Assembly (NCBI GenBank): GCA_004431415.1
Contig: QPMI01000207.1
Span: forward strand, 1-64,000
Reading direction: 5' to 3'
Source of the DNA: Cyanophora paradoxa
Lineage: Eukaryota > Glaucocystophyceae > Cyanophorales > Cyanophoraceae
Length of the DNA stretch: 64,000 nt
Both the position numbers and the translations under genes were made by a program. The notes beneath the pieces are model-generated. The model did not search any database, had not been told where the DNA came from, and saw only the letters and a program-made list of their open reading frames with translations. Below are positions 41,801-53,000 of this stretch, piece after piece; within the stretch, counting starts at the first letter, position 1; every line of letters starts with the position of its first letter.

Positions 41801-44800
41801 GCCTCTCGCCCCCGCACGTGCCGTGTCCGGGACCTCGAAGGCGGCGTCGGGGGCGGCGTCGGGCGGGAGCGTCGCGTGCTGCCGGCAGAGCTCGACGAGG
41901 AAGAGGGGCACTGCGGGCGCGAGGTGAGCGCGGGGCCGCCCTGCGGGGGCGCGCCTGCGGGGAGCCGGCCCACCGCCCCCTGCCTTGTCCAGGACGCGCT
42001 CCACGGCGCCCTGCGGGGCGCTCAGGGGCGAGGAGACGGCGCTCCCGCCGCGGCCGCGCGCACCGGCGGCCACGTCAGCGACATCGCGCTGGAGAGGGCC
42101 TGCGGGGGGCGTGAGGCGGCGCGCGGGGCCGGCTGAGGGGGCGGCGCGGGGGCGCGCCATGAGGAGGGCGTGCGCGGCCGCCCGGTCGATGGGGCCCAGG
42201 CGCAGCAGAAGCACGCGGGCGGGGGCCCGCAGCGGCGGGAGCCGCGCCCCCGCGCCCGTCGCACGCAGCTCCGGTAGGGGTTCGAGGGCCGGGGGCAGGG
42301 CCCCCTGCAGGCTGAGCGCGGCGGGGCCCGGGTCGAGGGGGTGCGGGGGCAGGGGGCGCGAGACCGGGGAGGCGGGGGCGGAAGGCGAGTCGAAGGTGCG
42401 CAGGAGGGTGACGCTCTTGGCGCTGGAGAAGGGCGAGGGGAGGGAGCGCAGGCTCCCGGGGCCCGAGGCGGCGCCCGGGGGGCCCGGGGCGCCAGCCGCC
42501 TCCTCGAGCTGCCCGGAGAGGAGGAGGTAGTCGCGGGGCGGGTCCGCCATCGGGCGCGCCGTGAGGACCAGCTGCCCGGGGGGCTCACAAACGAGCTCAG
42601 CACGAGCGGAGCCGGCGCGCACCAGGAGGCTCGGGCACGAGTCGCGGATGCAGCGGACCACAAACCAGCTCACCCTGCGCCCGCGTCAGCGCAGCGCCCC
42701 GAGCTCGGCGCCGCACGCTCGGCAGCGAGCCGAGCAGGGCCGGCCCTCGGCTCCGGCTCCGGGCGGCGCACGAATCGCTCCACTGGAAGTCCTCGAGGAG
42801 GAGGCAGACGCGGGTCGGGCCGGCCGGCGGGGAGGCCCCCGGGGCGCGCCCCGGGGGCGGCGGCGGCGGCGACTGCTCCAGCGCCGAGATGAGGCTGGCG
42901 GGGCGTGAGGGGCGGGCGGGGGGGCGGGAGCGAGGCGGGGGGCACCGGGCGAGGGCGGCGGCGACGCGGGTGAGGAGGCCGACGCCGAAGACGGAGGCCG
43001 CCTGCCGCCTCGTCGCCTCCAGCCGCCGGTACGAGGCCGCCCCCGCCCCGCCCCCGCCCCCGCCCCAGACCCGCCCCGCTCGGGGGCGGGGGCGGGCGGG
43101 GCGCCCGCGCTCGAGGCGGAGGTGTCGAAGAGGCTCTCCCACAGCAGCGCCGCCTCGGGCGCGACCAGGAGCTGCCGCCGCTCGAGGTCCGCCCGCAGCG
43201 CCTCCCCGCTCGACGCGTCCGCCACCGAGGCGACGAGGCCGCGGAGGGCCCACAGCGGCGTGGCCTCCTCGACGGCGGAGGCGGCGGAGGAAAGGACGAG
43301 GACGCCGCGGGCGGCGCAGGCGCGCTGGACCTCGCGGAGCAGGCGCGTCTTGCCCATGCCCGCCTCCGCCTCGACCACGAGCGTCGAGCCCCGCCCGCGC
43401 GCCGCCAGCGCCTCCACCGCCTCCGCCGCCCGCTCCAGCTCCGCGTCCCTGCCGCGGCCTCCGATGTCGCCCCCGGCACCCGAGGGCCCCGGCGGCGCGG
43501 GGCCGCGCACCGGCCGAGGAGGGAGGCGGGGTGGCGCTGGGCGGCGGCCCCGGGACGAGGCCGCGCATCACGTCGCTGGCGGCGGAGGGGCGGCGGGACC
43601 AGAGGCTGCTTGCGCGGGGGCCATCCTTGGGGCGGGCGGCGGCCGGGCGGGCCGGAAGACGGGACGGCCTCCGCGAAGCCCTTGAAATGCGCCGGCGGCA
43701 GCGCATCGAACGAGACGCCCTGCGCAGCCGCTCGCTGCCCCGCCCCGCCCCGCCGGCGGCCCGGCGCGCCGCTCGCACCGTGGAGCGGCCGCGGGCGGTG
43801 ACGCCCGTGAGGATGCTCTGGTCGCAGAGCACCTCCTGCAGGGGGGCGCCCCCCGCCGTCTCCCCCGCCCGGCCCGCCCCGATCGCCTCCCGCGCTCTGC
43901 CCATCAGGCGCGCCGCGAGGATCTGCGGTCCGGGGCGCTGAGCAGACGGCGGCGGGCGGGGCGCCCCGGGAAGGCCGCTGCGAACGGACCACCGCGTCGC
44001 CGATCTGCGCGCCGGGAGTGATGAGGGGCGGTTGCGGATTTCCCCCCCGCGGGTGCGGGTGCGGGGTGCGGACCAGGGCGTATTCTTTTCTGCAGGGGGC
44101 GCCGAGGGTCCCGCAGAAGGTCCGCCCCGCCGCGATCTGCCGCACGTTTATGGAGAGGCGTGGGCCGGCGGCGGAGACAAGGCGCGCACGCCGCAGGCGA
44201 AGGGGGCGGCGCTCTCGCGGAACCAGGCCTGGAGGGCGAGGGCGGCCCGCACGGCGCGCTCCGCGTCGTCCTCGTGGGCGAAGCCGCCCGGCAGGCCGAA
44301 CCCGATGATCGCCGACGCCCCCTGCGCCCCGCCAGGGCTCGTTGAGGTGCGACGGGGGGGGGGGGGGGGGGGGGGAGGGGGGGGGCGGGGGCCGCGGCGC
44401 GGGGCGGGCCGCGGCGGGCGGGCGGGCGCGCCTTGTCGTCGAGGAGGATCTTGTTGACAGAACCGCCGAGCTCCTCGGCAACGCGGTGCACGGAGCGCAC
44501 CACCTGCGGACCCGCCGCTCAGGCCCCGGTGGGCGACGCCGGCCGGGGGCCGCCGCCGCCCTCTCCCTCACCTGCCCGAAGCGCGCGGCGTGGCGCGCGG
44601 TGGCCGCCCGTGGGCTCCCCGGCTCCGGCCCCACGCGGCCCCCCGGGGCGGCGGCAGCCTCCGAGGGCGCCTCGGACAAGTCGGCGGCGTCCAGCTCGGG
44701 GAAGGAGGCTGGCGAGGCGGCTTCAGGGGGGCGCGCGGGGCAGGCGGCGCGGGGCGGCGCGGGGCGGGCCGAAGACGGCGAAGACGGTGCGGATGTCGTG

Positions 44801-46076
44801 CGCGAAGAACTCGCTCCTCGCGTCGTCCCCGACGACCCCTGCGCCGGCCCGCCCCGCGTCGCCGCAGCGCACCAGCCCCGCCGGCGCGGGCGCACGGGGG
44901 CGAGGAGCAGCAGCTGCTCCGCGTACGGCGCCAGCGCCGCCTCCGCCGCCCGCGCCTCCGCCCGCAGCGGCGCCCCGCACCCGCACGCCTCCGCCCCGCC
45001 GGACGGGGCCGGGGTGGGGCTCTGGGGGCGGGGGGCTGGCGGGGAGGGGAGGAGGCGGTGGAGGGGGCGGGGGCCGGGGGCGGGGAGCTGCAGGGGCTCG
45101 GCGGGGAGGCCCGGCTGCAGGAGGGCGAGGCACTCGGCGGAGAGCACGATCTCCCTCTCCCGCGACGCCCGCTGAGCCGCGCACACTGGCCCCGCCCCAG
45201 TCCGCCCCCGCCCCGCAAGACAGCGCCAGCGCGGCGCACCCTGCACGATGACGTCGCCTGCATACAGAGCCTGCGCGGCCCGCTCGCTGCCGTGCAGCAG
45301 GAAGAGGTGCAGCTCGCCGGCCCCGACGCCTGCCGCAGGCTCGCGATGGGGAGCTGCGACGCCGCAAGCGCAAGAACGCTCACCGGTGTGCGCCGTCAGC
45401 TTCTGCCGGTTGCGCTCGAAGGCGATGGCCTGGGCGTCGCGCGCCGCCTCCACCGCCAGCGCCGCCGCCTCCCGCAGCGTCCGGCCCCGGCCCCCGCCCT
45501 CAAGCTCGCCCGCAGCGACGAACGCCACCAGCTGCGCCGGCGTCGGCGGCGCGTCATGATCAGCCGCCGAGTCGACGTCGCGAGCGCTGTACGGCGCCAG
45601 AAGACCAACGGGCATGCGCAATTGCAAGTCCAACGCACCGCATCGCCGGCAAAAACGAGGATTTCAGCGCCCCTCGCGTGTAGGCAGCTCACGAGCTGGA
45701 GGAAGTACGCGTTCAGCGTCGATGAGAGCTGCCGCCCGCACGAGTGAGCTATGGGCATTCTACGTCGGAGCGTGCAGTGGCGCGCCTGGTCAGCGGCACT
45801 CGCAGCATCGGAGCGGGCCAGGCTGCGGGCCAAAGCGCTGAAGCCGCTCACTGCGTGGATCGTGGAAGTCGACGTTATAAAGCTTCGATTAATATATATT
45901 CGCTGCAGTTGCAATACTAAATGCGAATGCCTACCGTCGAGAAAGAGCGCGGCTCCCGTTTTCGTGATGATGCCCGCCTTCGATCCCTCGCCGAGCTCTC
46001 GGAGTTGCTGGAGCGCGTGGACGAAAAGCGTTCCCGGAACATAAGGGAGCAGCGTGTGCACGTCCCCGGCGCTCAT
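38853..46076 (-). CDS. Soluble adenylyl cyclase (ADCY10-like): two class III cyclase domains, AAA ATPase, helical repeats
   Basis: Cytosolic cAMP-producing enzyme resembling animal sAC, which senses bicarbonate, calcium and ATP. From ATG 46076, LLPYVPGTLFVHALQQLREL leads to the first cyclase domain: FLDVSGFSALARSLA (spliced; first metal aspartate), LNAYFLQLVSCLHARGAEIL and VFAGDAV (second aspartate, near 45640). HLFLLHGSERAAQALYAGDV and EIVLSAECLALLQPGLP close it. The second domain has SVNKILLDDK, VRAALALQAWFRE, INVRQIAAGRTFCGTLGAP (near 44100) and LMGRAREAI...VLCDQSILTGVTARG. VVEAEAGMGKTRLLREVQRA (about 43330-43390) is the P-loop, and VCLLLEDFQWSDS the Walker B-like block. LPSHAHALLKLLAVAGSDFS follows. 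The long C-terminal half (42000-38860) is Ala/Leu-rich helical-repeat sequence such as VHLERAARAAARANALREAR, ending GEFESTWL at TAG 38853. Many introns occur; exact exon joins are not all resolved. Confidence 0.82.
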
Positions 46077-47205
46077 AGACGCCGACGACACCGAACTTGC
46101 CAGCGTAGCAGCCGCTAGATCTCAGGGAGCGTGTGCAAATGATAATCAAGAGCTTGCCACTGAAGCGGCTGGGATGGACGCGGCCATCTGGGAGATCTGG
46201 ATCGTATACGTAGCTATAGGAGAGAGGAGGAACTGATCATGATGCATCTGCTGACCCCTCGACGGGCCCTCGTCACTGCGAGTCGTCAGTGCTTAGCAGT
46301 CGTCACTGAGAGCTTGCGGTTGGTGCTGGGCATCGTTCACGGTTCGCAATTAGATTGTTCCCGCTACCGCTGCGACAGCGCGCGGCGCCGCGGCCGGCGG
46401 CCGGCTCCCTGGCGAGGCAGGCGAGTCAGTGGCGACTCCCTATAGCTATAGCTAGCTGGCAAGGCTGGCGACGCCTGCAGGCTGCAGCTGGCAGCGGCGC
46501 CCGGCTAGCTGCAGCGAGTTCTCTCTCTCAGATCAAGACCGGTACCCCCAAGGCCTCTGGCACCTCTGCAGATCCGGATACGACGTCGACGTCGACGTCG
46601 AGTTCACGTCGACTTCGCGAGCTCGATCGAGGGTTCGATTCGTCTATGGGGCTCGTCTATTCGTCTTGCTAGATCGATCTACCGGCAGAAATCGACGGCT
46701 AGTGGTTCATCATCGGATCTAATCCGCGAGAGGTCATCGGATCTAAGCCGCTAGGTCATCGGATCTAGAGCTAGCACTGCAGCTGTACGTAACAGTACGT
46801 TGAGCTAGGGGCTAGCTAGGTTGACCCGTTGAGCCGCTAGCTAGGGGCCTAGGCCCTAGGGCGGGGCCGGGAGGGCCGCGGCCCGAGGCCGAGGCCGGCG
46901 GCCTGCAGCTGCTGGGCCGGTCGACGTCCGGCCGCGGCCCGCGGCCGGGACACGTGCGAGCGCCAGTATGCGGGAGCTTGCGCGCCGGCCGGCCCCGCGC
47001 CACCGGCGACCAGGGGAAAGTCGAGGGGAGCTCCCCGGCGGCGGCACGGGCCGACCTCGCCGGCCCCCTGCGCGGGCCCGGGCCCCTGCCCAGCTGGGCT
47101 CCCGCCGGCCAGGAACGAGCTGGAGGGGCGGAACGAGCCCGACGGGCGGGGCGGGGCTTGCATGCGGAGCTCCAGCGGGGGCCGGCGGGGGGCCGGCGCC
47201 GCCAG
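46077..47205. other. Intergenic region with overlapping palindromes and short repeats
   Basis: About 1.1 kb without a supported gene. 46570-46620 contains GACGTCGACGTCGACGTCGAG and related GTCGAC palindromes. 46440-46470 is TATAGCTATAGCTAGCTGGC. 46708-46769 has three copies of TCATCGGATCTA. 46795-46860 is built of GCTAGCTAGG/CCTAGG elements. From about 46860 it becomes very GC-rich and may be the 3' untranslated end of the next minus-strand gene. Confidence 0.6.
46708..46769. repeat. Three spaced copies of TCATCGGATCTA
   Basis: Copies begin near 46708, 46734 and 46756, with spacing of roughly 22-26 bp and flanks AATCCGCGAGAGG and AGCCGCTAGG. They are in intergenic DNA upstream of the cyclase start, on its promoter side but more than 600 bp away. 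No known element is recognised. Confidence 0.7.
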
Positions 47206-49351
47206 CTACTTCGGGCCCCTCGAGGCGGCGCCCCACTCGAAGCCGAGCCCCTCCACCGCCGTCACGAAGTTCCGCACAACTGCCCCCCCCGCCCGCGCGG
47301 CTCACAGGGCGCACCCCCCTCGACGCCGGAGGCGGGGGCCGGCGCCGGGGGTGGCCCACCGTGGAACTCCTTGAGGCGCGTGTCGAGGAGCTCGCGGGCG
47401 TGGCGGTGCGCCTCGGCCCCCGCCGCGTCGAACGCGTGGAACACGAGGCGGTCGAGCCCTGCGCCCCCGTGAGCCGCGCGGGCCCTCGGGGCCGTGCCAG
47501 CGGGGGGGACCTGCGAGGCGGGCGGCGGCCATCTGGGCGCGCCGGCGTCACGGGCCGGGGGCGGGGGCGGGACGGCTAGCGGGGCGGCTGCCTGGAGGAG
47601 GTGCGAGAGGACGAGGTTGCCGCCAAAGGCCCCCGCGCCCCAGTTGCCTGCGCCCCGCCCCGCCCGCCTCAGCGCGGCGGGCCCCGCAGCCTCCGCAGAG
47701 CGAGAGGGACGCGCCCGTGTGGACGACGACCTCGGGGGCCGGCCGGAAGTGCTCCCCCCCGGAGCGCTCCCCCTGCGCGCCCCACGCCTCTCGCCTCCGA
47801 GGCGGGGCGGGGCGGGCGGGGAGAAGGGCGCGGGGGGCGGCGCCTGGGCGGCGAGCTGGGCCTCCGCGCGGGCCGCCAGGAAGCCCGTGTACGCCGTCGC
47901 CAGCACGTCCTGCGGCGCACCCCACCTCAGCTCGCCCCCGCGGCCGGCCCCCGACACGCCGGCAGCGGCCCCCCGCGCGCCTGGATGTCGTTGACCGTGT
48001 ACTTCCCGGGGCCGCCCTTCGGCGCCGCCATGCTGCACCGCCGGGTCACGAGCGGGGTCAGGGGGTCGCGGGCAGTGCGCGCACCAGATGAGGTTGCTCG
48101 TGGTGGGCGGAACGACGGGCTTGCAGGCCCCCCGCACCGCCTCCGCGCTCGCCGAGGCGAAGGCGCGCCCGTAGAGGCCGGCGGGGCGCTCCTGCCGGGG
48201 TCTCGAGCGCCGCGACAGGGCCGGGCGGGGGCCGGCGGGGGCGGGGGGACCTTGGAGGGGCCGGTGTCGACGCGGACGCGGCGCTCGACGCCGCGGAGGA
48301 GCCAGGGCGTGGGGCGCCGCCCCTCCGCCGCCACGGGCTCCAGCTCCGCGCGCTTCTCCCGGTCCGCCCGCCCCGCCAGGTGCTCCCGCAGCAGGCCCAG
48401 CGACGGGTGCTCGGCGGCCTGCAGGGGCCGGCCTCGGGGGCGGGCGGGGGCGAGGAGGAGGGGCGGGGCGGGGCGGGCGCCTGCATCTCGTCCTGGGCGA
48501 AGAGCTCGGAGCCGTACGCGCAGAAGAGCTCCGAGTCCGCGAAGTTCACGTGCCTGCCCCTCCCCGCTGAGGCCCCCGGCACTCGGGCGGCGCGGCGCGG
48601 CCCGGCGCGTACCACTCGAAGGCCTCGGGCCCGCCGGCGGCGGCATAGTCGTACCCGTCCTTGCGGCACTCGAAGGCGGTGCCGCCGGGGCCCGTGCGCC
48701 CGTTGCGGCGCGCGAAGGCCGACGGCGGCGCCGCGTCGAACGAGTCGGGCATCGGGAGCGCCCGCCACCGCGCGTACTGGATCGTGCCGCTGCGCCGCGT
48801 TGGGCGGTGCCGGCGCGCGCACCCGAGCAGCGGCGGGAGGCGCACCGGAAGGAGGCCCCGGGGGGGCACGCGATCTCATAGACGACGCGCTTGTTCGGGT
48901 CCTCCAGCTGCGGCTTGCACCTAAAGCTCCGTGTAAGTGACGCCGGCGCCGCGAGGCGGGAATATCAATGGCGGGGGAGAGGCGCGCGGGGCGCACGATT
49001 CGTGCAGGGACTGCGCAGTGACTTCGCCACGGCCCAGGAGGCCCGCGCCGAAGATGAGAGGGCACTGCTCCGACCACCTGCGCGCGGGTTCGCGCCTCGT
49101 TTTTCGAGGCTGGCGAGCCTGGCACTGCTCGCGCGCCCGCGCGGCGCTTCGGATGGGGCGGCGCACGGGCGCTTGGTCCACCCGGCCTCGAGCGAGCCGC
49201 CACCGCGACGGGGCGCGCCCGAGGCGGCCGGCTCCCGCGGGCGGTCGCGGTCTCGGCTGGCCGGGGGCGGGGGTGCGTGGCGGCGGACGGGCGACGGGGA
49301 GCGAGGGACGGCCCGCTCGGGGGAGGGCGTGCGTTTCAGGCTGAGCATCAT
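47206..49351 (-). CDS. Divergent poly(ADP-ribose) glycohydrolase-like protein (tentative)
   Basis: The exon chain reads RVVYEIACPPGASFRCASRR, IQYARWRALPMPDSFDAAPP, ECRKDGYDYAAAGGPEAFEW, then HVNFADSELFCAYGSELFAQ with DEMQAAEHPSLGLLREHLAG, GRRPTPWLLRGVERRVRVDT, GACKPVVPPTTSNLIWCAHC, PQDVLATAYTGFLAARAEAQ, GNWGAGAFGGNLVLSHLLQA, DRLVFHAFDAAGAEAHRHAR and VRNFVTAVEGLGFEWGAASR, ending at TAG 47206. The GNWGxGxFGG block and the NFA...AQDE block recall the PARG macrodomain (GNWGCGxFGGD; VDFAN...VQEE), but the order and catalytic diglutamate differ (QDE). The junction after DEMQ uses a GC donor (GCGCCCGCC). An Arg/Ser/Pro-rich first exon from ATG 49351 (LKRTPSPERAVPRSPSPVRR) is plausible but not certain. 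The family assignment is a hypothesis. Confidence 0.5.
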
Positions 49352-49437
49352 CGAGAGGCCTGACCGCGATCCTCCTTGGGTCTCCTCATGATCGTGCTTG
49401 TGCTGCGCCCAGTGGGATCAGACCGCAGCTATCTGTA

Positions 49438-49688
49438 TCAAAGCAACGAGACCTTCTTGTGATGGTGCGCATGCTTCGAATGATGGTGTTTCGAGCTCTT
49501 ATGTTTTTCATCCTCCGAGCTTGACGAAGAAGAGTCCTGCACGGGCGGCTTCAGCTTCGGCCGCGGACGTCCAACCTGGCCGGCCGCACCTTGGATTTGT
49601 GCACATGCTTGTGCGATTTGTGCTTGTGCTTGTGCTTCTTCTCATCGTCCGAGCTCTCATGCCCGTGCTTATGCGAATGTTTGCCCAT
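49438..49688 (-). CDS. Tiny His/Lys/Ser-rich protein (about 72 residues)
   Basis: ATG at 49688 begins MGKHSHKHGHESSDDEKKHK, continuing HKHKHKSHKHVHKSK. A 35-nt intron (GTGCGGCCGG...CCGCGGCCGAAG) joins it in frame to LKPPVQDSSSSSSEDEKHKS, then SKHHHSKHAHHHKKVSLL and TGA at 49438-49440. The two exons share the same odd composition, His-Lys runs flanking Ser-Asp/Glu clusters, in a genome otherwise dominated by Ala/Gly/Arg/Pro codons; this is strong evidence that both are coding. Without splicing the frame stops 14 codons later. Function is unknown; metal (Zn, Ni, Cu) binding or polyphosphate/nuclear-speckle targeting would fit the composition (inference). It lies just upstream of the PARG-like gene on the same strand. 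Confidence 0.6.
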
Positions 49689-50082
49689 CTGCGAATCGAC
49701 TGCGATCGCACCGTCCCGCAGCGTCAGACGACGCGGACGCGGACGCGGCGTACGCCGCGGTACGCGTCACCTGCTTGCTGTTGCGCGTACGCGTCACCTG
49801 CTTGCTGCTTGCTGCTTGCTGTACGCGAAGGGGGGTATTGGGCGTTGGGGGGTACAGGCAGAATATGGCAACACGGAATTCGGCACCGGCACTGTGGCAA
49901 CGCAGCGATCGCTGCTTTCTTCAGCGATCGCGCTGTACTGTGTTGCAGGCCTAGCTATAGGAGGTCCTGATTTCTAGCTACTAGTATAAGGGCATTATCG
50001 GCCGTTGCACTAGTATAAGGGCATTATCGGCCTGCCTGCAGCTGTGCTGCTTGCGCGCAGCGCAGCTGCAGCGCAGCTGGAC
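49689..50082. other. Intergenic region with three kinds of short repeats
   Basis: 49761-49822: TACGCGTCACCTGCTTGCTG twice, running into CTTGCTG triplets. 49980-50032: two 24-bp copies of a unit starting ACTAGTATAAGGGCATTATC with a 29-bp period. 50040-50075: GCAGCTGCAGCGCAGCTG palindromes. No coding exon is supported. Confidence 0.65.
49980..50032. repeat. Two direct 24-bp copies (ACTAGTATAAGGGCATTATC...), 29-bp period
   Basis: Identical copies at 49980-50003 and 50009-50032 separated by GTTGC, 51 bp before the start codon of the AP2-like module gene. Each contains TATAAGG, so this may be a duplicated core promoter/TATA element (inference). Confidence 0.85.
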
Positions 50083-53000
50083 ATGTCGGTGAAGGGAATT
50101 CAAAGCGCCGGTCGTGGCGCGGCCGCCGCAGGCGAAGAGAGGGCGCTGAAGCGCTTGAAGCGAGGCTCCGCGGACGACGCCGGCGCCGGCTCCGGCGTCG
50201 GAGGCCTAGATCGACAAGATGGAGGCAGTGGAGGAGGCAGAGTAATCGAGCTTGTCGCAGGAGCTCAAGCTCGAAGCAGCGGTTTGGCGACGTCGACGGT
50301 CAGTGAACCGAAATCGCTTCTACGCTCCGCATCTGCAGCTGACGCCTTGCTCTTTAGGGGAGTGGAGCCGACCTGCAGCTGGAGCAGCCGCACATCCCCA
50401 CGCGCAAGGTGACACCTTTAGCGCTGCGGCTATATATATATAGCTAGCGCTAGCGCTGCTGCTAGCGCTGCTGCTGCTCGCGCGCGCGCGCCTCCTTCCG
50501 GGCGCTAACGAGTCGAGGGCGCGGGGGGCGCAGAGAGTGTCCAGCCGCAGTACCTACCGGCCACTTGCAAGCGTCGACGAGCGGGGGAACGCTCTGCCGC
50601 GGAACCTGTTCTACACGGCCGCGGGAGGGCGCTTCGTCACCAGATTCAAGTGGCGCGGCGAAAACGTGCGCACTGCACCGCTCCCCGCCACCGCTGCGCC
50701 GCCTCACCCGCCCTCTGCAGTTCTTATACTACCTCGAGGGGTGCGTAGGCGGTGAGGTGCGCCCCAGCGCCGGCCCACCCTGTCGGCCCCTGGCGAGCTA
50801 GCGCTCGAGGCCTAGGGGCGCCGCCGGTGCCAACCATCCTCGCTCTCGTGCAGGATGTGGCGCGGGAAAGGGACCGGCTCCTCATCTGCTGCTTCGGCCC
50901 GGCGGATGCGGCCGCGCGGCTCGTCCACCCTGCCAAGGGTCCGCCCAACTGCAGCGCCCTCACCGCCGCGCCCGGCGAGTGGTGCCGCAGAGTACGCCTC
51001 GGAGCGCTTTTACAGGGAGATGTTCGCCTCGCCGCACCCCCCAAAGGTGCGCCCCCGGCGCAGCCAAGCGCGGCGTCCGGCGCGCAGAGAAGAGGAGCGA
51101 CTCGAGGGCCGGGGACGGGGCGCAGGTCGGGGTGCACGACGGGGAGCCGGGGGCGCTCGCCGCGCGCAGGCGGGTCGTCGAGTACCTGCGCCGCGTCGGC
51201 GCCCTCGAGGGCCCCGGCCTCTCCTCCGATGCCACCCCGCCGCCCCATGCGGGGAACGAGCGGCAGCAGCCGCCGGCCGCGCCAACCCCTCCCGCCCTTC
51301 CGTTCGCTTCCGCGGCCTCGAACGGAGCCGCGCCGTTGGATGGATCCGAGCTGCCGCCGAACGTGCAGCGGGTGCGGCCCTCGTGGCGTGTCGGGCGGGA
51401 GCAGTCTCAGCTGGAGGTCAACTTCCTCTGGGGCGAGCTGCAGGTGCGCGCGCCCCGCTCGCGTGCTCCCGGCCCTCCGCCCTCGCCTCGGGGCGCCCGG
51501 CCCGGCGGCGCCTCATTCCCGCGACCAGGTCCGCCTGCCCGTGAAGGAGGGGCTCGAGGAGGCGGCGGAGGTCGCCCGCGCCCGCGACCGCCTCGCCCTC
51601 GCGCTCTTCGGCACCGCCGCCCCCGCCGGCCTCTGCCGCCCCCTCGCCGGTGGGCGCCCGGGGCGGGGCGGGAGCTGCGGGGCGGGGCGGGGCGCTGACC
51701 ACGAGGCGGGGCAGAGTACGCGGAGGAGGCGTTCTTCCGGGAGCTCTTCGGGGGCGGGGAGCCGCCGGGCGTCGGGGTGCACGACCCGGAGCCCGGCACG
51801 CCGCCCGCCCGCGCCCGCCTCCTCCACTGGCTCGTCGCCCGCTGCCCCTGCTTCGGAAAGCCGCCGGGGACCAAGCGGAGCATGGGCCTGGCGCTGCCCG
51901 CAGAACCGGATGACCGAGCGCCGGAGAACGTTCCTCTGGGGGACGGCGTCCCCCTGCCCCCCAACGTGTACCCCCGGCGAGTCGACGGCGAGCCGGTTCG
52001 GTTCTTCGTCCGCTTCAACTGGAGGAACGCCGAGGCACGCCCTTCCGCGCCGCCCGCGCCCCCGCGCGCGCGCTTCACTGACGCTCGCCCTGCAGCACAA
52101 CATCACCCTGAGGCCCGACGTGACTCTCTTCACGGCCCGCCGTGTGCGCGACGCCATTCTCATTGCCAGTGCGCCCGGCGCCCGAGCCGGACCGGCAGTT
52201 CACGCGCACGACCGGCTGACGGGGCCCTGGGGGCAGTGGTGGGACCTGAAGAGGCGAGCAATCGAGGCCTCTGCTACCGACTGGAGGGTGCCTGCTGCCC
52301 GAGGCCGCGCGGCGCGGCATCGCGCGGCGCCGCGTCGACGTCGCTGTCGGGCGCCCTCGCGGTGATCGCGACGGTGACGCGTGCGGGGCGCAGTGTACCG
52401 GGAGCAGGCCTTCTACCGGGCCCTCTTCGGGGAGGGCGAGCGCCCGCGCGTCGGCCTGCACGACCCCGAGGGCGGGAGCCACGCCGGCCGCTGCCGCCTC
52501 CGCTCCTTCCTCGTCCGCTGCGGCCTCGAGCTCGCCTGGGAGCACCTCCCGCCCTCCACCTCCGCGCGCCGCGCGCAGGCACCGGTGCGCCGCTCGCCGC
52601 CGGTGCGCATGGCGAGCCGCTGGCGTTGGCGCTGCCCCCGCTCCTGTGTGCGGTCTGGGTCGCGATCGCCGCCGCCGTGACCTCGGGGGCGCGCATGAGC
52701 AGGCCGAGGGCTCGGAGGAGAGCGCCAGCAGCACGCAGGGAGAGTCCGAAGAGGAGGAGACTGGAGAGGAGGAGGGCGGCACGGCCATGGCCAGCGAGGG
52801 ATCGGGCGATAAGGAGGGGGCCCCCGCCATCGGCCTCCGCGAGCGGCAGCCGCGCAGCGCCCCCGCCGGCCGCCGCCTCCGATCCTCCCTCCGCTCGCAC
52901 GATGCGAGCGCGGCCCCGCCACCACTGGAGGCCCCCGCCGCATCCGCTGACGCCTCCGGATCCAGCTCTGCATCCGGATCCGTGGATCCGGAGGCGGAGC

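Noticed and set aside
46625-46660. Possible tRNA-like GGTTCGATTC
   Set aside because: No A box, anticodon arm or paired acceptor stem around it; it lies in a GTCGAC/CTAG palindromic spacer.
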